Of a DNA stretch of 59,437 nucleotides, positions 7,801 through 15,271 are shown piece by piece (positions within the stretch are counted from its first letter, which is position 1; each line of letters begins with the position of its first letter). Where the stretch lies: contig CAJTYM010000026.1 of the NCBI GenBank assembly GCA_910583835.1, positions 1-59,437 of the forward strand. Direction: 5' to 3'. Both the position numbers and the translations under genes were made by a program. This DNA comes from an uncultured Lachnospiraceae bacterium. GTDB lineage: Bacteria > Bacillota > Clostridia > Lachnospirales > Lachnospiraceae. Under the pieces are notes generated by a model. The model had not been told where the DNA came from, did no database searches, and saw nothing but the letters and a program-made list of their open reading frames with translations.

Positions 7801-8376
7801 TTATTTAAACTGTGCAATTAAAGCAGAACTCAAAGATGACAAAGATGATATCTGCCCCAAATTACTATATTCAAAATTCTTTGTCACTGTATTCCAACGC
7901 ATAAATCCTAATAAATGCTCTATCTCCGTTCCATTTTCCTTTTTACGGACAATTCTGGAAGAATCAGCATCCATTGTTAAAATTCTAGTAAGCCTGTCAC
8001 TGGCTCCAGCATCAATACTAATTAACAATCCATATTTTGCATCAGATACCAAATTATATCCTAGTAATTGAGACCATTGGTTCAAACCTACGGATTCTCT
8101 TAGTTTTATCTCAAGGATAACTATCTCAAACTTTATTCCATCTGTCACAACACAAAATATATCTAAATTTAACGGTGGAGTATTTCTGCTGTATTCATCC
8201 AGACACATACACTTATCCGGAAATTCACAAATTAATTCTCTTATCTTAGATGTCAATTCTCCACTTTTCCAAAAAATACAAACCTCTGTTATCCCTTCTG
8301 CACGCAAGTTGCTAAGCAATTGTGTTTCAACAAACATCATTATCTCTGGATAATATGAAATCTCATTTTTCTTCAC
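7801..8376 (-). CDS. PD-(D/E)XK nuclease, putative restriction subunit
   Basis: Residues 70-110 show a PD-(D/E)XK active site: Asp72 in PPLNLDIF, then Glu89 and Lys91 in ILEIKLRE, followed by QLLGYNL (Gln103), a pattern of RecB/restriction-type nucleases. At 191 aa it is nearly a bare nuclease domain with no obvious recognition domain. Its ATG overlaps the TGA of the upstream gene (ATGA, 8373-8376), so the two products are probably made together. The cytosine methyltransferase begins the same operon, which points to a cleavage subunit of a restriction-modification system. The exact type and target site are unknown. Confidence 0.7.
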   Translation of the reverse strand: MKKNEISYYPEIMMFVETQLLSNLRAEGITEVCIFWKSGELTSKIRELICEFPDKCMCLDEYSRNTPPLNLDIFCVVTDGIKFEIVILEIKLRESVGLNQWSQLLGYNLVSDAKYGLLISIDAGASDRLTRILTMDADSSRIVRKKENGTEIEHLLGFMRWNTVTKNFEYSNLGQISSLSSLSSALIAQFK

Positions 8377-9755
8377 CCAAAATCCTCCTCTTGAATTGCC
8401 CTTATTTTTATTTTGTACTCATTCTCAGGACATGGTTGAATCAACTTTTTATAAACTTTAGGATTATTGGGACCAACAAGTGCGGCATGTGATTTCATTT
8501 GAACAACCAAAGGCGTCATTATTTCTGGTAACCATATTGAAACTGCAGCAAATTGATTATCGGCTAAATATTCTGTGATAATTTCATCCTTATTTCCTTT
8601 TGGCCGCGTTCCATTAAGTCGATTTGTCTGAGCTGCAATCAGATATGTTACGGCAAGAATTATTTTTGCTAAAGGATATCCACTTTCATCTCCATCTCCG
8701 TATAAAAGAGCATATTCCGGTTGATTATATAAATCGGAAATTCTAACATCCATACTCCGATAAATGCGGTTTTTTAATATAGGTTCTGATTCCAACCTTT
8801 GCTTAATCTCTGCCGTTGTACCTTTGACCAATACAGGAAACGGATTTATATAGTATTCTGCTTTCTTTATAAGTTTACTCACTTGACTATATGGAGCATG
8901 TTGACAGGCTAAAACTGCACACACATGCCTATTATGCAGATAATGACCTCCTCGTATTTCTGCTGGAAGAAGTTTACTATCTTCATCACAGTGTACACAA
9001 GTCACAGAAGGTTTTCTAATTTCTCTTACTTCACATGGTATTGCTTTATTTTCTTCTGTTTCTAACGCTTGGTTTTCTTTTGCAGACAATGCCTTAGATA
9101 CAAACGCAAAAGCCCCAAACTTCTCATATTGGTCTAGGTATACTCTTAACTTAAACCCCTTTTTCCATTTTGTATCGTATGGATTATTTCCACAATGAAA
9201 ATTAGGATGATTCCATAGAATCTGGTCTGGATAACAACCTATGCTATGCAGCAATTTGCATAACGAACACACAAACCCGAATTCAAATCCAGATATTTCA
9301 AAAGAAACCATCTGCTTATCATCATTGAATCTTCTATGTGTACTTTTTGTGCTCCCTATTGTATCGGCCAACCCTGCGATAAAACGCCGTTTTAAATTAT
9401 CATCAACTAATTTGGGAACAATTTTACTGATATTGGCAGTTTTCCTAATCTCGCCTACACATTTTATCCCACATTCCTCTAACTCAGCTTTTAAAATACT
9501 CAAATCGCCTTCACATAAAATATTCCAGACTCCACTTGCAGAAGTATCATATGAAATAGCAATATTATAGATTGCTCTAAATAAAGGACTCACCATTTTC
9601 ATTACATCCCGGGAAATATCGGCAGCTCTTTTAGGATTTATTTTATATGAACCCCACTGCTTAAAAAGAAGCCTAATACGAAATACATCTTCAGCATTCC
9701 CCCAGACACCCCCACCTATAACCAACCCCAAAATATATGCTTTATCTGTGTTCAT
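8373..9755 (-). CDS. Degenerate LAGLIDADG-fold protein between methyltransferase and nuclease
   Basis: Two LAGLIDADG-like helices are visible: residues 8-16 (ILGLVIGGG) and 126-134 (IAGLADTIG). Counting along LAGLIDADG, the metal-binding acidic position is Gly15 in the first and Ile133 in the second, so the homing-endonuclease active site is absent while the DNA-binding fold could remain. A Cys/His cluster at about 253-287 (CVHC ... HYLHNRHVC ... C) may bind zinc, and a helical C-terminal part follows. It starts 12 nt after the methyltransferase and overlaps the PD-(D/E)XK gene by ATGA. My inference is that it gives sequence specificity to the nuclease. No intein or intron context is seen. 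Confidence 0.6.
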   Translation of the reverse strand: MNTDKAYILGLVIGGGVWGNAEDVFRIRLLFKQWGSYKINPKRAADISRDVMKMVSPLFRAIYNIAISYDTSASGVWNILCEGDLSILKAELEECGIKCVGEIRKTANISKIVPKLVDDNLKRRFIAGLADTIGSTKSTHRRFNDDKQMVSFEISGFEFGFVCSLCKLLHSIGCYPDQILWNHPNFHCGNNPYDTKWKKGFKLRVYLDQYEKFGAFAFVSKALSAKENQALETEENKAIPCEVREIRKPSVTCVHCDEDSKLLPAEIRGGHYLHNRHVCAVLACQHAPYSQVSKLIKKAEYYINPFPVLVKGTTAEIKQRLESEPILKNRIYRSMDVRISDLYNQPEYALLYGDGDESGYPLAKIILAVTYLIAAQTNRLNGTRPKGNKDEIITEYLADNQFAAVSIWLPEIMTPLVVQMKSHAALVGPNNPKVYKKLIQPCPENEYKIKIRAIQEEDFG

Positions 9756-9767
9756 CCCTTAATCCCC

Positions 9768-10796
9768 CTAAAAAATCTGTTCTTTAATTGCCATAGCAAT
9801 TACATTTGCCATCTTTACCGGAACAGCATTGCCAATTACCTTATACATTGCTGTAATATTTCTCATATTACTATCAATAAAGATAAAGTCATCTGGAAAG
9901 GTCTGGATACGAGCAACCTCCCTAATTGTAAACCGCCTGTTCTCTGTAGGATGCACAATTCCACAATTCTCTGGTTGTGCAGAGGCTGTCATTGTTCCGC
10001 ATATCTCATTGCGGGCAAACCTTCTATAGAAATTAGGAGAATGATACTTTTTCATATTATCTCTTATTTTTCTAAACCTGGGTGCCAGATGTTCATATGG
10101 AACATCTTTCCATGACCCTCCCTCCGGGATATATGTTATCATCTCCATAGCCTGCGGTGACAATGGCCAATCTACTTGATTCGCTACACCCTCGGGTACA
10201 TCTAAAATATTGCCCAAAGTCAATCCCTCTTTATCATGTTTATCTGGAAATACAAAAATATTATTCAAATCCTTTCTCACACCAATAAAGAAAACTCTCT
10301 GTCTATTTTGCGGAACACCATAATCAGATGCATTTATCAATTCATAGGTAACGTCATAACCGATTTCATTCATAGATGACAAATCTTCTATAATAACGTC
10401 TACTAATTTCCTGCCATCCACATAGTTAGTTGATAAAAGACCCTTTACATTCTCAAATACTATAACCTTGGGCATTTTTGTCGCAATAATACGGAGGCAT
10501 TCTTTGTAAAGCATACCTCGTGAATCATGGACACCTTTTCTGTTTCCAGCATTTGAAAAAGGTTGACAAGGAAAGCCGGCCGTTAAAATATCACAATCCG
10601 GTATTTCATCCTCTCCTACCGATAAGATATCTCTCCCATCAATTTCACCTAGATTTAACTTATACACAGCTTGTGCATCACTATCAAAATCATTTGCCCA
10701 TATAATATCAAAACCTGCCATTGCAAATCCTTTATCAAGACCTCCACAGCCTGAAAACAGAGAAACCATTTTAGGGGTATTATTTGTCTCCTTCAT
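9768..10796 (-). CDS. DNA (cytosine-5-)-methyltransferase
   Basis: All main motifs of C5-cytosine methyltransferases are present: I (VSLFSGCGGLDKGF), IV with the catalytic cysteine (GFPCQPFSNAG, Cys77), VI (ENVKGLL, Glu115), VIII (QNRQRVFFIGV) and X (IGNAVPVKMA). The region between VIII and X would carry target recognition. At 342 aa it has the typical length. The start at 10796 is chosen because AGAGGA lies upstream and a longer frame to 10877 would begin inside the -35 box. It is first in an operon with a LAGLIDADG-like protein and a nuclease, the order expected if protection precedes cleavage. Its target sequence cannot be read from the protein. Confidence 0.95.
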   Translation of the reverse strand: MKETNNTPKMVSLFSGCGGLDKGFAMAGFDIIWANDFDSDAQAVYKLNLGEIDGRDILSVGEDEIPDCDILTAGFPCQPFSNAGNRKGVHDSRGMLYKECLRIIATKMPKVIVFENVKGLLSTNYVDGRKLVDVIIEDLSSMNEIGYDVTYELINASDYGVPQNRQRVFFIGVRKDLNNIFVFPDKHDKEGLTLGNILDVPEGVANQVDWPLSPQAMEMITYIPEGGSWKDVPYEHLAPRFRKIRDNMKKYHSPNFYRRFARNEICGTMTASAQPENCGIVHPTENRRFTIREVARIQTFPDDFIFIDSNMRNITAMYKVIGNAVPVKMANVIAMAIKEQIF

Positions 10797-10848
10797 GAAT
10801 TCGTCCTCTTTCTCTATTCTTGAATTGAACATATTATATAATGTGTTT

Positions 10849-10877
10849 ATTTTACACTGATTTCCAACCAAAGTCAA
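10849..10877 (-). promoter_or_regulatory. Sigma-A promoter of the methyltransferase operon
   Basis: On the minus strand TTGACT, a 17-bp spacer and TAAAAT lie about 50 nt upstream of the methyltransferase ATG. No controller-protein box was seen. Confidence 0.75.
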
Positions 10878-10923
10878 TACGTTTCAGAACATATGTTTGA
10901 TTTTATCTAATTATCCTGTAAAT

Positions 10924-10946
10924 ATGGGGCGGAATGTCCGCCCCAT
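10924..10946 (-). terminator. Hairpin downstream of galT
   Basis: ATGGGGCGG and CCGCCCCAT form a 9-bp GC-rich stem with a 5-nt loop just past galT. The T-run is weak (ATTTAC), so termination may be partial. It also separates galT from the methyltransferase promoter. Confidence 0.6.
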
Positions 10947-10974
10947 CATAAACCATCTATATATTTACCTAATC

Positions 10975-12474
10975 TTAATTCAGGCTGGCAATAAACCTAT
11001 CGAATGCCTTCTGTCCTTCCTCATCCCTCTTATATACTCCTGCATGTTCCAGAACCTTGCTGAACACTTGGGCTATCTCATCCTGCAGAATGCCCATGAC
11101 GTCTTCGCTTGTCACGTCACCATACTTGGGCAGAAATTCCTCTACCCAATCCGCATGTTTCTCGATGCTCTCATCGGCACGGATATCTTTGTGATTGACA
11201 ATCGCATCGGCAAGCGTCTCCATCTCCTGTTTGAGGCGCGCCGGAAGCACTGCTAGCCCCATAACCTCAATCAGGCCGATATTCTCTTTCTTGATATGGT
11301 GTAGTTCTGCATGCGGATGGTATACGCCCAACGGATGTTCCTCGGTCGTGATATTGTTGCGCAGCACCAAATCCAACTCGAAATTATCGCCGCGTTTGCG
11401 AGCAATCGGCGTAATCGTATTGTGAGGCTCCCCATCAGTCTCAGCATAGATAAATGCAGCCTCATCGGTATAGCCGCGCCATGCAGCGAGAATCTTGTCC
11501 GCCAGTTCAATCAGCCTGTCACTGTTCACAGCAGAGATACGGATTACAGACATCGGCCATTTAACAATGCCGGCTTTTACATCCTCAAACCCTGCCACCG
11601 TGAATTCACGTTCTACAGGAGCTTTCGCCATGGCAAACTCATAGCTTCCGCCCTGGAAATGGTCATGGCTTAAAATGGAACCGCCCACAATCGGCAAGTC
11701 CGCATTGGAGCCCACAATATAATGTGGAAACTGCTTCACAAAATCAAACAATTTGCAGAATGTGCCGTGTTCTATTTTCATCGGAATGTGCTGGGAATTA
11801 AACACGATACAATGCTCATTGTAATATACATAGGGGGAATACTGGAATCCCCAACGGCTGTTCTGGATAGTCACCGGGATAATCCTGTGGTTCTGCCTTG
11901 CCGGATGGTTGATGCGTCCGGCATATCCCTCATTCTCCACACAGAGCAAGCATTTGGGATAACCGCTCTGCTTGGCATTCTTTGCCGCCGCAATCGCCTT
12001 GGGGTCTTTCTCCGGCTTGGAGAGGTTGATGGTAATGTCCATCTGCCCATACGGCGTCTGCGATTTCCACTTCACATCTTTGGCAATGCGGTAGCGGCGG
12101 ATATAATCGCTGTCCTTGCTCAGTTTGTAATAGTAATCTGTCGCCGCTTTCGCGCCTTTCTCCTTATAAATCTGCCAGAATTTGCTAATCACTTCACTGG
12201 GGCGCGGCATCAGCCTTGCCATCAGCTTGGTATCAAAAAGGTCGCGGTAGACTACGCCGTTTTCTTCCAAAACGCCATTTTCATAAGCGTAATCCAATAA
12301 CTCTTTCAGTACCGGCTCCAACGCAACATGCTCGTATGTATCCTCCGGTTCCTCATACTCCTCAATCTGCAATGTTTCCAGCAGTTGGTTGGTTGTAAAT
12401 ACCACGTCTTCCTGGGAAATCAGCTTATTCTCCAGACCATAGCACACTAATTTCTTGATTGCTTCGTATATCAT
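10975..12474 (-). CDS. galT: UDP-glucose--hexose-1-phosphate uridylyltransferase (class II)
   Basis: The enzyme exchanges UDP between UDP-glucose and galactose-1-phosphate in the Leloir pathway. The 499-aa length and sequence belong to the Gram-positive class II GalT, not the shorter class I enzyme. Landmarks are NHRIIPVTIQNSRWGFQYSPY, then VGSNADLPIVGGSILSHDHF with the following HFQGG motif (His-x-His-Phe-Gln-Gly-Gly), and HPHAELHHIK near the C-terminus. The ATG follows GAGGAGGG. It lies downstream of galK on the same strand with 155 nt between them, including two identical small hairpins that might tune the ratio of the two products. galE is not in the window. Confidence 0.95.
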   Translation of the reverse strand: MIYEAIKKLVCYGLENKLISQEDVVFTTNQLLETLQIEEYEEPEDTYEHVALEPVLKELLDYAYENGVLEENGVVYRDLFDTKLMARLMPRPSEVISKFWQIYKEKGAKAATDYYYKLSKDSDYIRRYRIAKDVKWKSQTPYGQMDITINLSKPEKDPKAIAAAKNAKQSGYPKCLLCVENEGYAGRINHPARQNHRIIPVTIQNSRWGFQYSPYVYYNEHCIVFNSQHIPMKIEHGTFCKLFDFVKQFPHYIVGSNADLPIVGGSILSHDHFQGGSYEFAMAKAPVEREFTVAGFEDVKAGIVKWPMSVIRISAVNSDRLIELADKILAAWRGYTDEAAFIYAETDGEPHNTITPIARKRGDNFELDLVLRNNITTEEHPLGVYHPHAELHHIKKENIGLIEVMGLAVLPARLKQEMETLADAIVNHKDIRADESIEKHADWVEEFLPKYGDVTSEDVMGILQDEIAQVFSKVLEHAGVYKRDEEGQKAFDRFIASLN

Positions 12475-12548
12475 TGTCTTCCCTCCTCAGATTATTTTAC
12501 ATTTATCCTTCCACCCACAAGACCTCAGGGCACAACATCAGGACTCCT

Positions 12549-12600
12549 CCCAACTTCGTTGGGTCCCTCCTCATGTTAAATCCTCCCCAACTTCGTTGGG
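12549..12600. repeat. Two identical hairpins in the galK-galT gap
   Basis: CCCAACTTCGTTGGG occurs at 12549-12563 and again at 12586-12600. The flanks are repeated too (CCTCC before, TCCC after), so a unit of about 37 nt was duplicated. Each copy folds into a 6-bp stem with a 3-nt loop. They may be mRNA processing or stability elements, or a small mobile repeat. There is no T-run. Confidence 0.7.
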
Positions 12601-12629
12601 TCCCCCCTCAGGTCATTTTGTCATTTTAC

Positions 12630-13907
12630 TTATTTGACTTTTATACCTCCAAATGGCCTTACCTTCAGCACATGGCAGGAACCTTCCCCATATACGCCGT
12701 CCAATGTTTCACGGTAAGTCTCCACAAAATCATCTGCCACAAATGCTTGGATGGTTCCGGCAAATCCGCCGCCATGCACACGGCTTGTGCCATGTCCTGC
12801 CAGGATACTGTCACTGACGGCAAGACCAATGGATACGCTCTGATTCTGCACGTCCTTATTGCTATAAATATTCTGCAGGAATTTAAAGGAGGAATCCCCG
12901 GATTCCTTAACGTTCCCCAAAAATCCCTGAAAATTCCCAGCCTGCAGTGCGGCTACCTCAAGTTCCACGCGCTTTTCTTCCTCAAAGAAATGCAGTGCGC
13001 GCAATACCGGCCGGTCGCCACACTTCTCACGGATTTTAGCAATATTTTGATAAAAATCCTCTGCATTCACTTCCCGCAGGAATTCCTTGCCAAAGAAATC
13101 CGCAACCTGCTTCATCTCCTGCGGAATCAAGGCGTAATCATCTGTCAAATCTGCATGGGAACCCTTGGTATCTGTGATACACAGGCTGTGGCGGTACGCG
13201 CTGAAATCCACATCCACTTTTTCCACGACAGGCTTCTGCGGGTCCGCAAAATCAATATGAATCAGTCCGCCCACAGAACAGGCCATCTGGTCCATCAGGC
13301 CACAGGGCTTTCCAAAATATACGTTCTCGGAATACTGCGCCACCTGCGCAATCTCTACCGGGCTGATGCCCATATCGTTGTACAGGCCTGAGAGGATTGT
13401 CCCCACCAGCACTTCAAAAGCAGCAGAACTTGACATTCCTGCGCCGTTCAGCACATCGCTGGTGACAAACGCCTGGAATCCGCCTATTTGATGACCATTA
13501 TTCTGAAGTCCATATGCCATGCCGCGAATCAGCCCGGCAGAAGTCCCCTCCTCGCCTTTGCGCATCTTCAAATCGCTTAAATCCACGGTAATCATGGGAT
13601 AACCGTCCGACAAAAGCCGGATGGTATTCTCCTTTGTCCTGCTGACCACAGCAATCGCATCGAGGTTGATGGAAGCTGCCAATACCTCGCCATGCTGATG
13701 GTCCGTATGGTTCCCGCCTACCTCGCTCCTGCCCGGCGCACTGTAAATCTCAACATCCTGCTCACCATAGAGTTCCTCAAACTTCTCAATTGCCCGACCA
13801 TAGCGTTCCGTCTGATAAGCAAGAACCCCTGTATCCACATAGATTTCCTGCAGCCGCTCCTGATACCCCTGAGATTTTAACTCCTCTGCCAATTTCTTTG
13901 TATTCAT
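12630..13907 (-). CDS. galK: Galactokinase
   Basis: GalK phosphorylates galactose to galactose-1-phosphate. The GHMP kinase signature parts are clear: the galactokinase motif GRSEVGGNHTDHQHGEVLA near residue 59, the ATP-binding LNGAGMSSSAAFEVLVG near 153, and the C-terminal GTSRVHGGGFAGTIQAF. The 425-aa length is normal for Clostridia. The ATG follows GGAGGGTATTATC. Its promoter and two TTTASTAAA boxes lie at 13954-13995, and the LacI-type regulator gene is divergent. With galT it forms a short Leloir operon that would take up galactose released by the galactanase encoded at 38464-44562. Confidence 0.97.
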   Translation of the reverse strand: MNTKKLAEELKSQGYQERLQEIYVDTGVLAYQTERYGRAIEKFEELYGEQDVEIYSAPGRSEVGGNHTDHQHGEVLAASINLDAIAVVSRTKENTIRLLSDGYPMITVDLSDLKMRKGEEGTSAGLIRGMAYGLQNNGHQIGGFQAFVTSDVLNGAGMSSSAAFEVLVGTILSGLYNDMGISPVEIAQVAQYSENVYFGKPCGLMDQMACSVGGLIHIDFADPQKPVVEKVDVDFSAYRHSLCITDTKGSHADLTDDYALIPQEMKQVADFFGKEFLREVNAEDFYQNIAKIREKCGDRPVLRALHFFEEEKRVELEVAALQAGNFQGFLGNVKESGDSSFKFLQNIYSNKDVQNQSVSIGLAVSDSILAGHGTSRVHGGGFAGTIQAFVADDFVETYRETLDGVYGEGSCHVLKVRPFGGIKVK

Positions 13908-13953
13908 GATAATACCCTCCGTCTTCCTCCATTTTCCACTTCCATATACAGAT

Positions 13954-13982
13954 ATTATAAATGTTATTTAGTAAATCGTCAA
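13954..13982 (-). promoter_or_regulatory. galK promoter
   Basis: On the minus strand TTGACG (13977-13982), a 17-bp spacer and TATAAT (13954-13959) form a near-consensus sigma-A promoter about 40 nt upstream of the galK start. A TTTACTAAA operator box fills part of the spacer. Confidence 0.85.
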
Positions 13983-13995
13983 TCTATTTAGTAAA
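13967..13995. promoter_or_regulatory. Paired operator boxes at the galK promoter
   Basis: TTTAGTAAA at 13967-13975 and 13987-13995 (centres 20 bp apart) flank the -35 hexamer. The same pair, with the same spacing and placement, is found at 44638-44666. The likely binder is the LacI-type regulator encoded at 14172. Binding would block RNA polymerase. Confidence 0.75.
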
Positions 13996-14016
13996 GATAA
14001 TGCAGGACTTTTATTT

Positions 14017-14050
14017 GTAACAGTTCCATCCACGCCATTCGCACTGTTAC
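14017..14050. repeat. Dispersed palindromic repeat, copy 1
   Basis: GTAACAGT ... ACTGTTAC (8-bp stem) encloses a sequence (CAGTTCCATCCACGCCATTC) closely similar to one at 19153-19174, so the two belong to one small repeat family. It lies between the galK operator and the regulator's operator. Confidence 0.6.
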
Positions 14051-14056
14051 ATCAAA

Positions 14057-14074
14057 TTTAGTAAATTTACTAAA
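14057..14074. promoter_or_regulatory. Operator palindrome upstream of the LacI-type gene
   Basis: TTTAGTAAATTTACTAAA is an 18-bp perfect palindrome made of two abutting TTTASTAAA boxes. It lies just upstream of a TATACT -10 box (14104-14109) for the regulator gene. It could mediate autoregulation or help loop DNA to the galK boxes about 75 bp away. Confidence 0.75.
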
Positions 14075-14171
14075 AAACTGTTTCCTTTTTTCCATATTTT
14101 TGCTATACTTAATTTTGTTTGAATACATAATTCTACATTATTATCTATGAAATAACACCTTGGAGGTATTT

Positions 14172-15167
14172 ATGGCAACTATCAAAGACATTGCAGTGTC
14201 AGCGGGCGTTTCTTCTGCCACTGTTTCGAGAATCTTAAATAACGACAATACATTGAACGTTTCTCCCGAGACACGGCAGAAAGTATTGGACACGGCACAT
14301 GCCTTAAATTATAAAAAGAAATCCCGTTCATCCGGCAAATCTGTCTACACCCTGGGCATTGTCCAATGGTTTTCCCCACAGGAGGAAATGGAAGACAACT
14401 ACTATCTGTTAATCCGCCAGGGGATTGAAGATTTCTGTATGCAGAACTGCATCCACGTTGTGCGTACCTATAAAGCGGACGTCAACTATATGGACTCACT
14501 GAAAAATGTAGATGCGCTTGTCTGTGTGGGCAAGTTCAGCGCGAGCGAAATCAAACGGTTCCGGGAAATGGCATCCGGCATCATCTTCCTGGATATGCCG
14601 ATTGACGATATGAATATCTCCACGATTACCCTGGATTTTGAACATGCCATACAGATGGGCATGGATTACCTGACCGCTCTGGGACACCGCAAAATCGGCT
14701 TCCTTGGCGGAAAAGAATACCTTGCAGACCAGACACTTTTCCCGGATATGCGCAAAAACCTCTTCGTAAAATACTGTGAGAAATATGGCGTTATCTATAA
14801 GCCTTATGTGATGGAAGAGACCTATAGCATTGAATCAGGTTATCAGATGATGCAGAAATTGATTGATTCTAATGACCTGCCCACTGCAATTATCGCTTCC
14901 AGCGATCCCATCGCGTTTGGCGCCCTGCGCGCATTAACCGACAAAGGTATTAAGGTCCCGCAGGACATCTCTCTGATGGGATTTGACGATACCAGCCTTT
15001 CCTCCTTTACCTCGCCGCCGCTGACGACTATCCACGCACCAGCCTACGATATGGGCAGCTTTGGCGCTAATATTGTCTTTAATATCCTTAAGCAGCATCC
15101 GGCAACGGCCATGAAAATCAAGCTCCCCTGCCAGCTGATGGAAAGACAGTCCTGCCGTAAATTATAA
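14172..15167 (+). CDS. LacI/GalR-family transcriptional regulator
   Basis: The first 50 residues are a LacI helix-turn-helix (ATIKDIAVSAGVSSATVSRILN) with hinge helix (TRQKVLDTAHALNY), and the rest (about 60-330) is a periplasmic-binding-protein-like effector domain: YTLGIVQW, then the dimer-interface LTALGHRKIGFLGG, AIIASSDPIAFGALRAL and ISLMGFDD. The start at 14172 is chosen because GGAGG lies 5 nt upstream. It is divergent from galK, and TTTASTAAA boxes occur at galK, at its own promoter and at the galactanase operon, so it probably represses galactose and arabinogalactan use until galactose or a related sugar is present. The effector is inferred from context. Confidence 0.9.
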   Translation: MATIKDIAVSAGVSSATVSRILNNDNTLNVSPETRQKVLDTAHALNYKKKSRSSGKSVYTLGIVQWFSPQEEMEDNYYLLIRQGIEDFCMQNCIHVVRTYKADVNYMDSLKNVDALVCVGKFSASEIKRFREMASGIIFLDMPIDDMNISTITLDFEHAIQMGMDYLTALGHRKIGFLGGKEYLADQTLFPDMRKNLFVKYCEKYGVIYKPYVMEETYSIESGYQMMQKLIDSNDLPTAIIASSDPIAFGALRALTDKGIKVPQDISLMGFDDTSLSSFTSPPLTTIHAPAYDMGSFGANIVFNILKQHPATAMKIKLPCQLMERQSCRKL

Positions 15168-15217
15168 CTGATACTTAAGGGGCAGAAACCCTGTTGCAGA
15201 TTATAACTGATACTTAA

Positions 15218-15248
15218 AAAGTCCTGCCGCAAATCTGGGCAGGACTTT
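15218..15248. terminator. Bidirectional terminator between regulator and deacetylase
   Basis: AAAGTCCTGCC and GGGCAGGACTTT pair through 10 or more bp around an 8-nt loop. The T-run is good on the minus strand (TTTTT) and poor on the plus strand. It serves the deacetylase gene and perhaps the regulator gene. Confidence 0.75.
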
Positions 15249-15271
15249 CTGTCATTCTATTGCAAATATTC

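Noticed and set aside
8373..9755. Active homing endonuclease or intein
   Set aside because: Both catalytic positions are non-acidic, the gene is not inside an intron or intein, and it is part of a tight operon with a methyltransferase and a nuclease.
10797..10877. 27-residue N-terminal extension of the methyltransferase
   Set aside because: The extension would start in the -35 box of the operon promoter, and a good ribosome site precedes the ATG at 10796.
12459..13391. 310-codon open frame on the plus strand across galK
   Set aside because: It lies antisense to galK, which has all galactokinase motifs. No ribosome site or recognisable domain was found.
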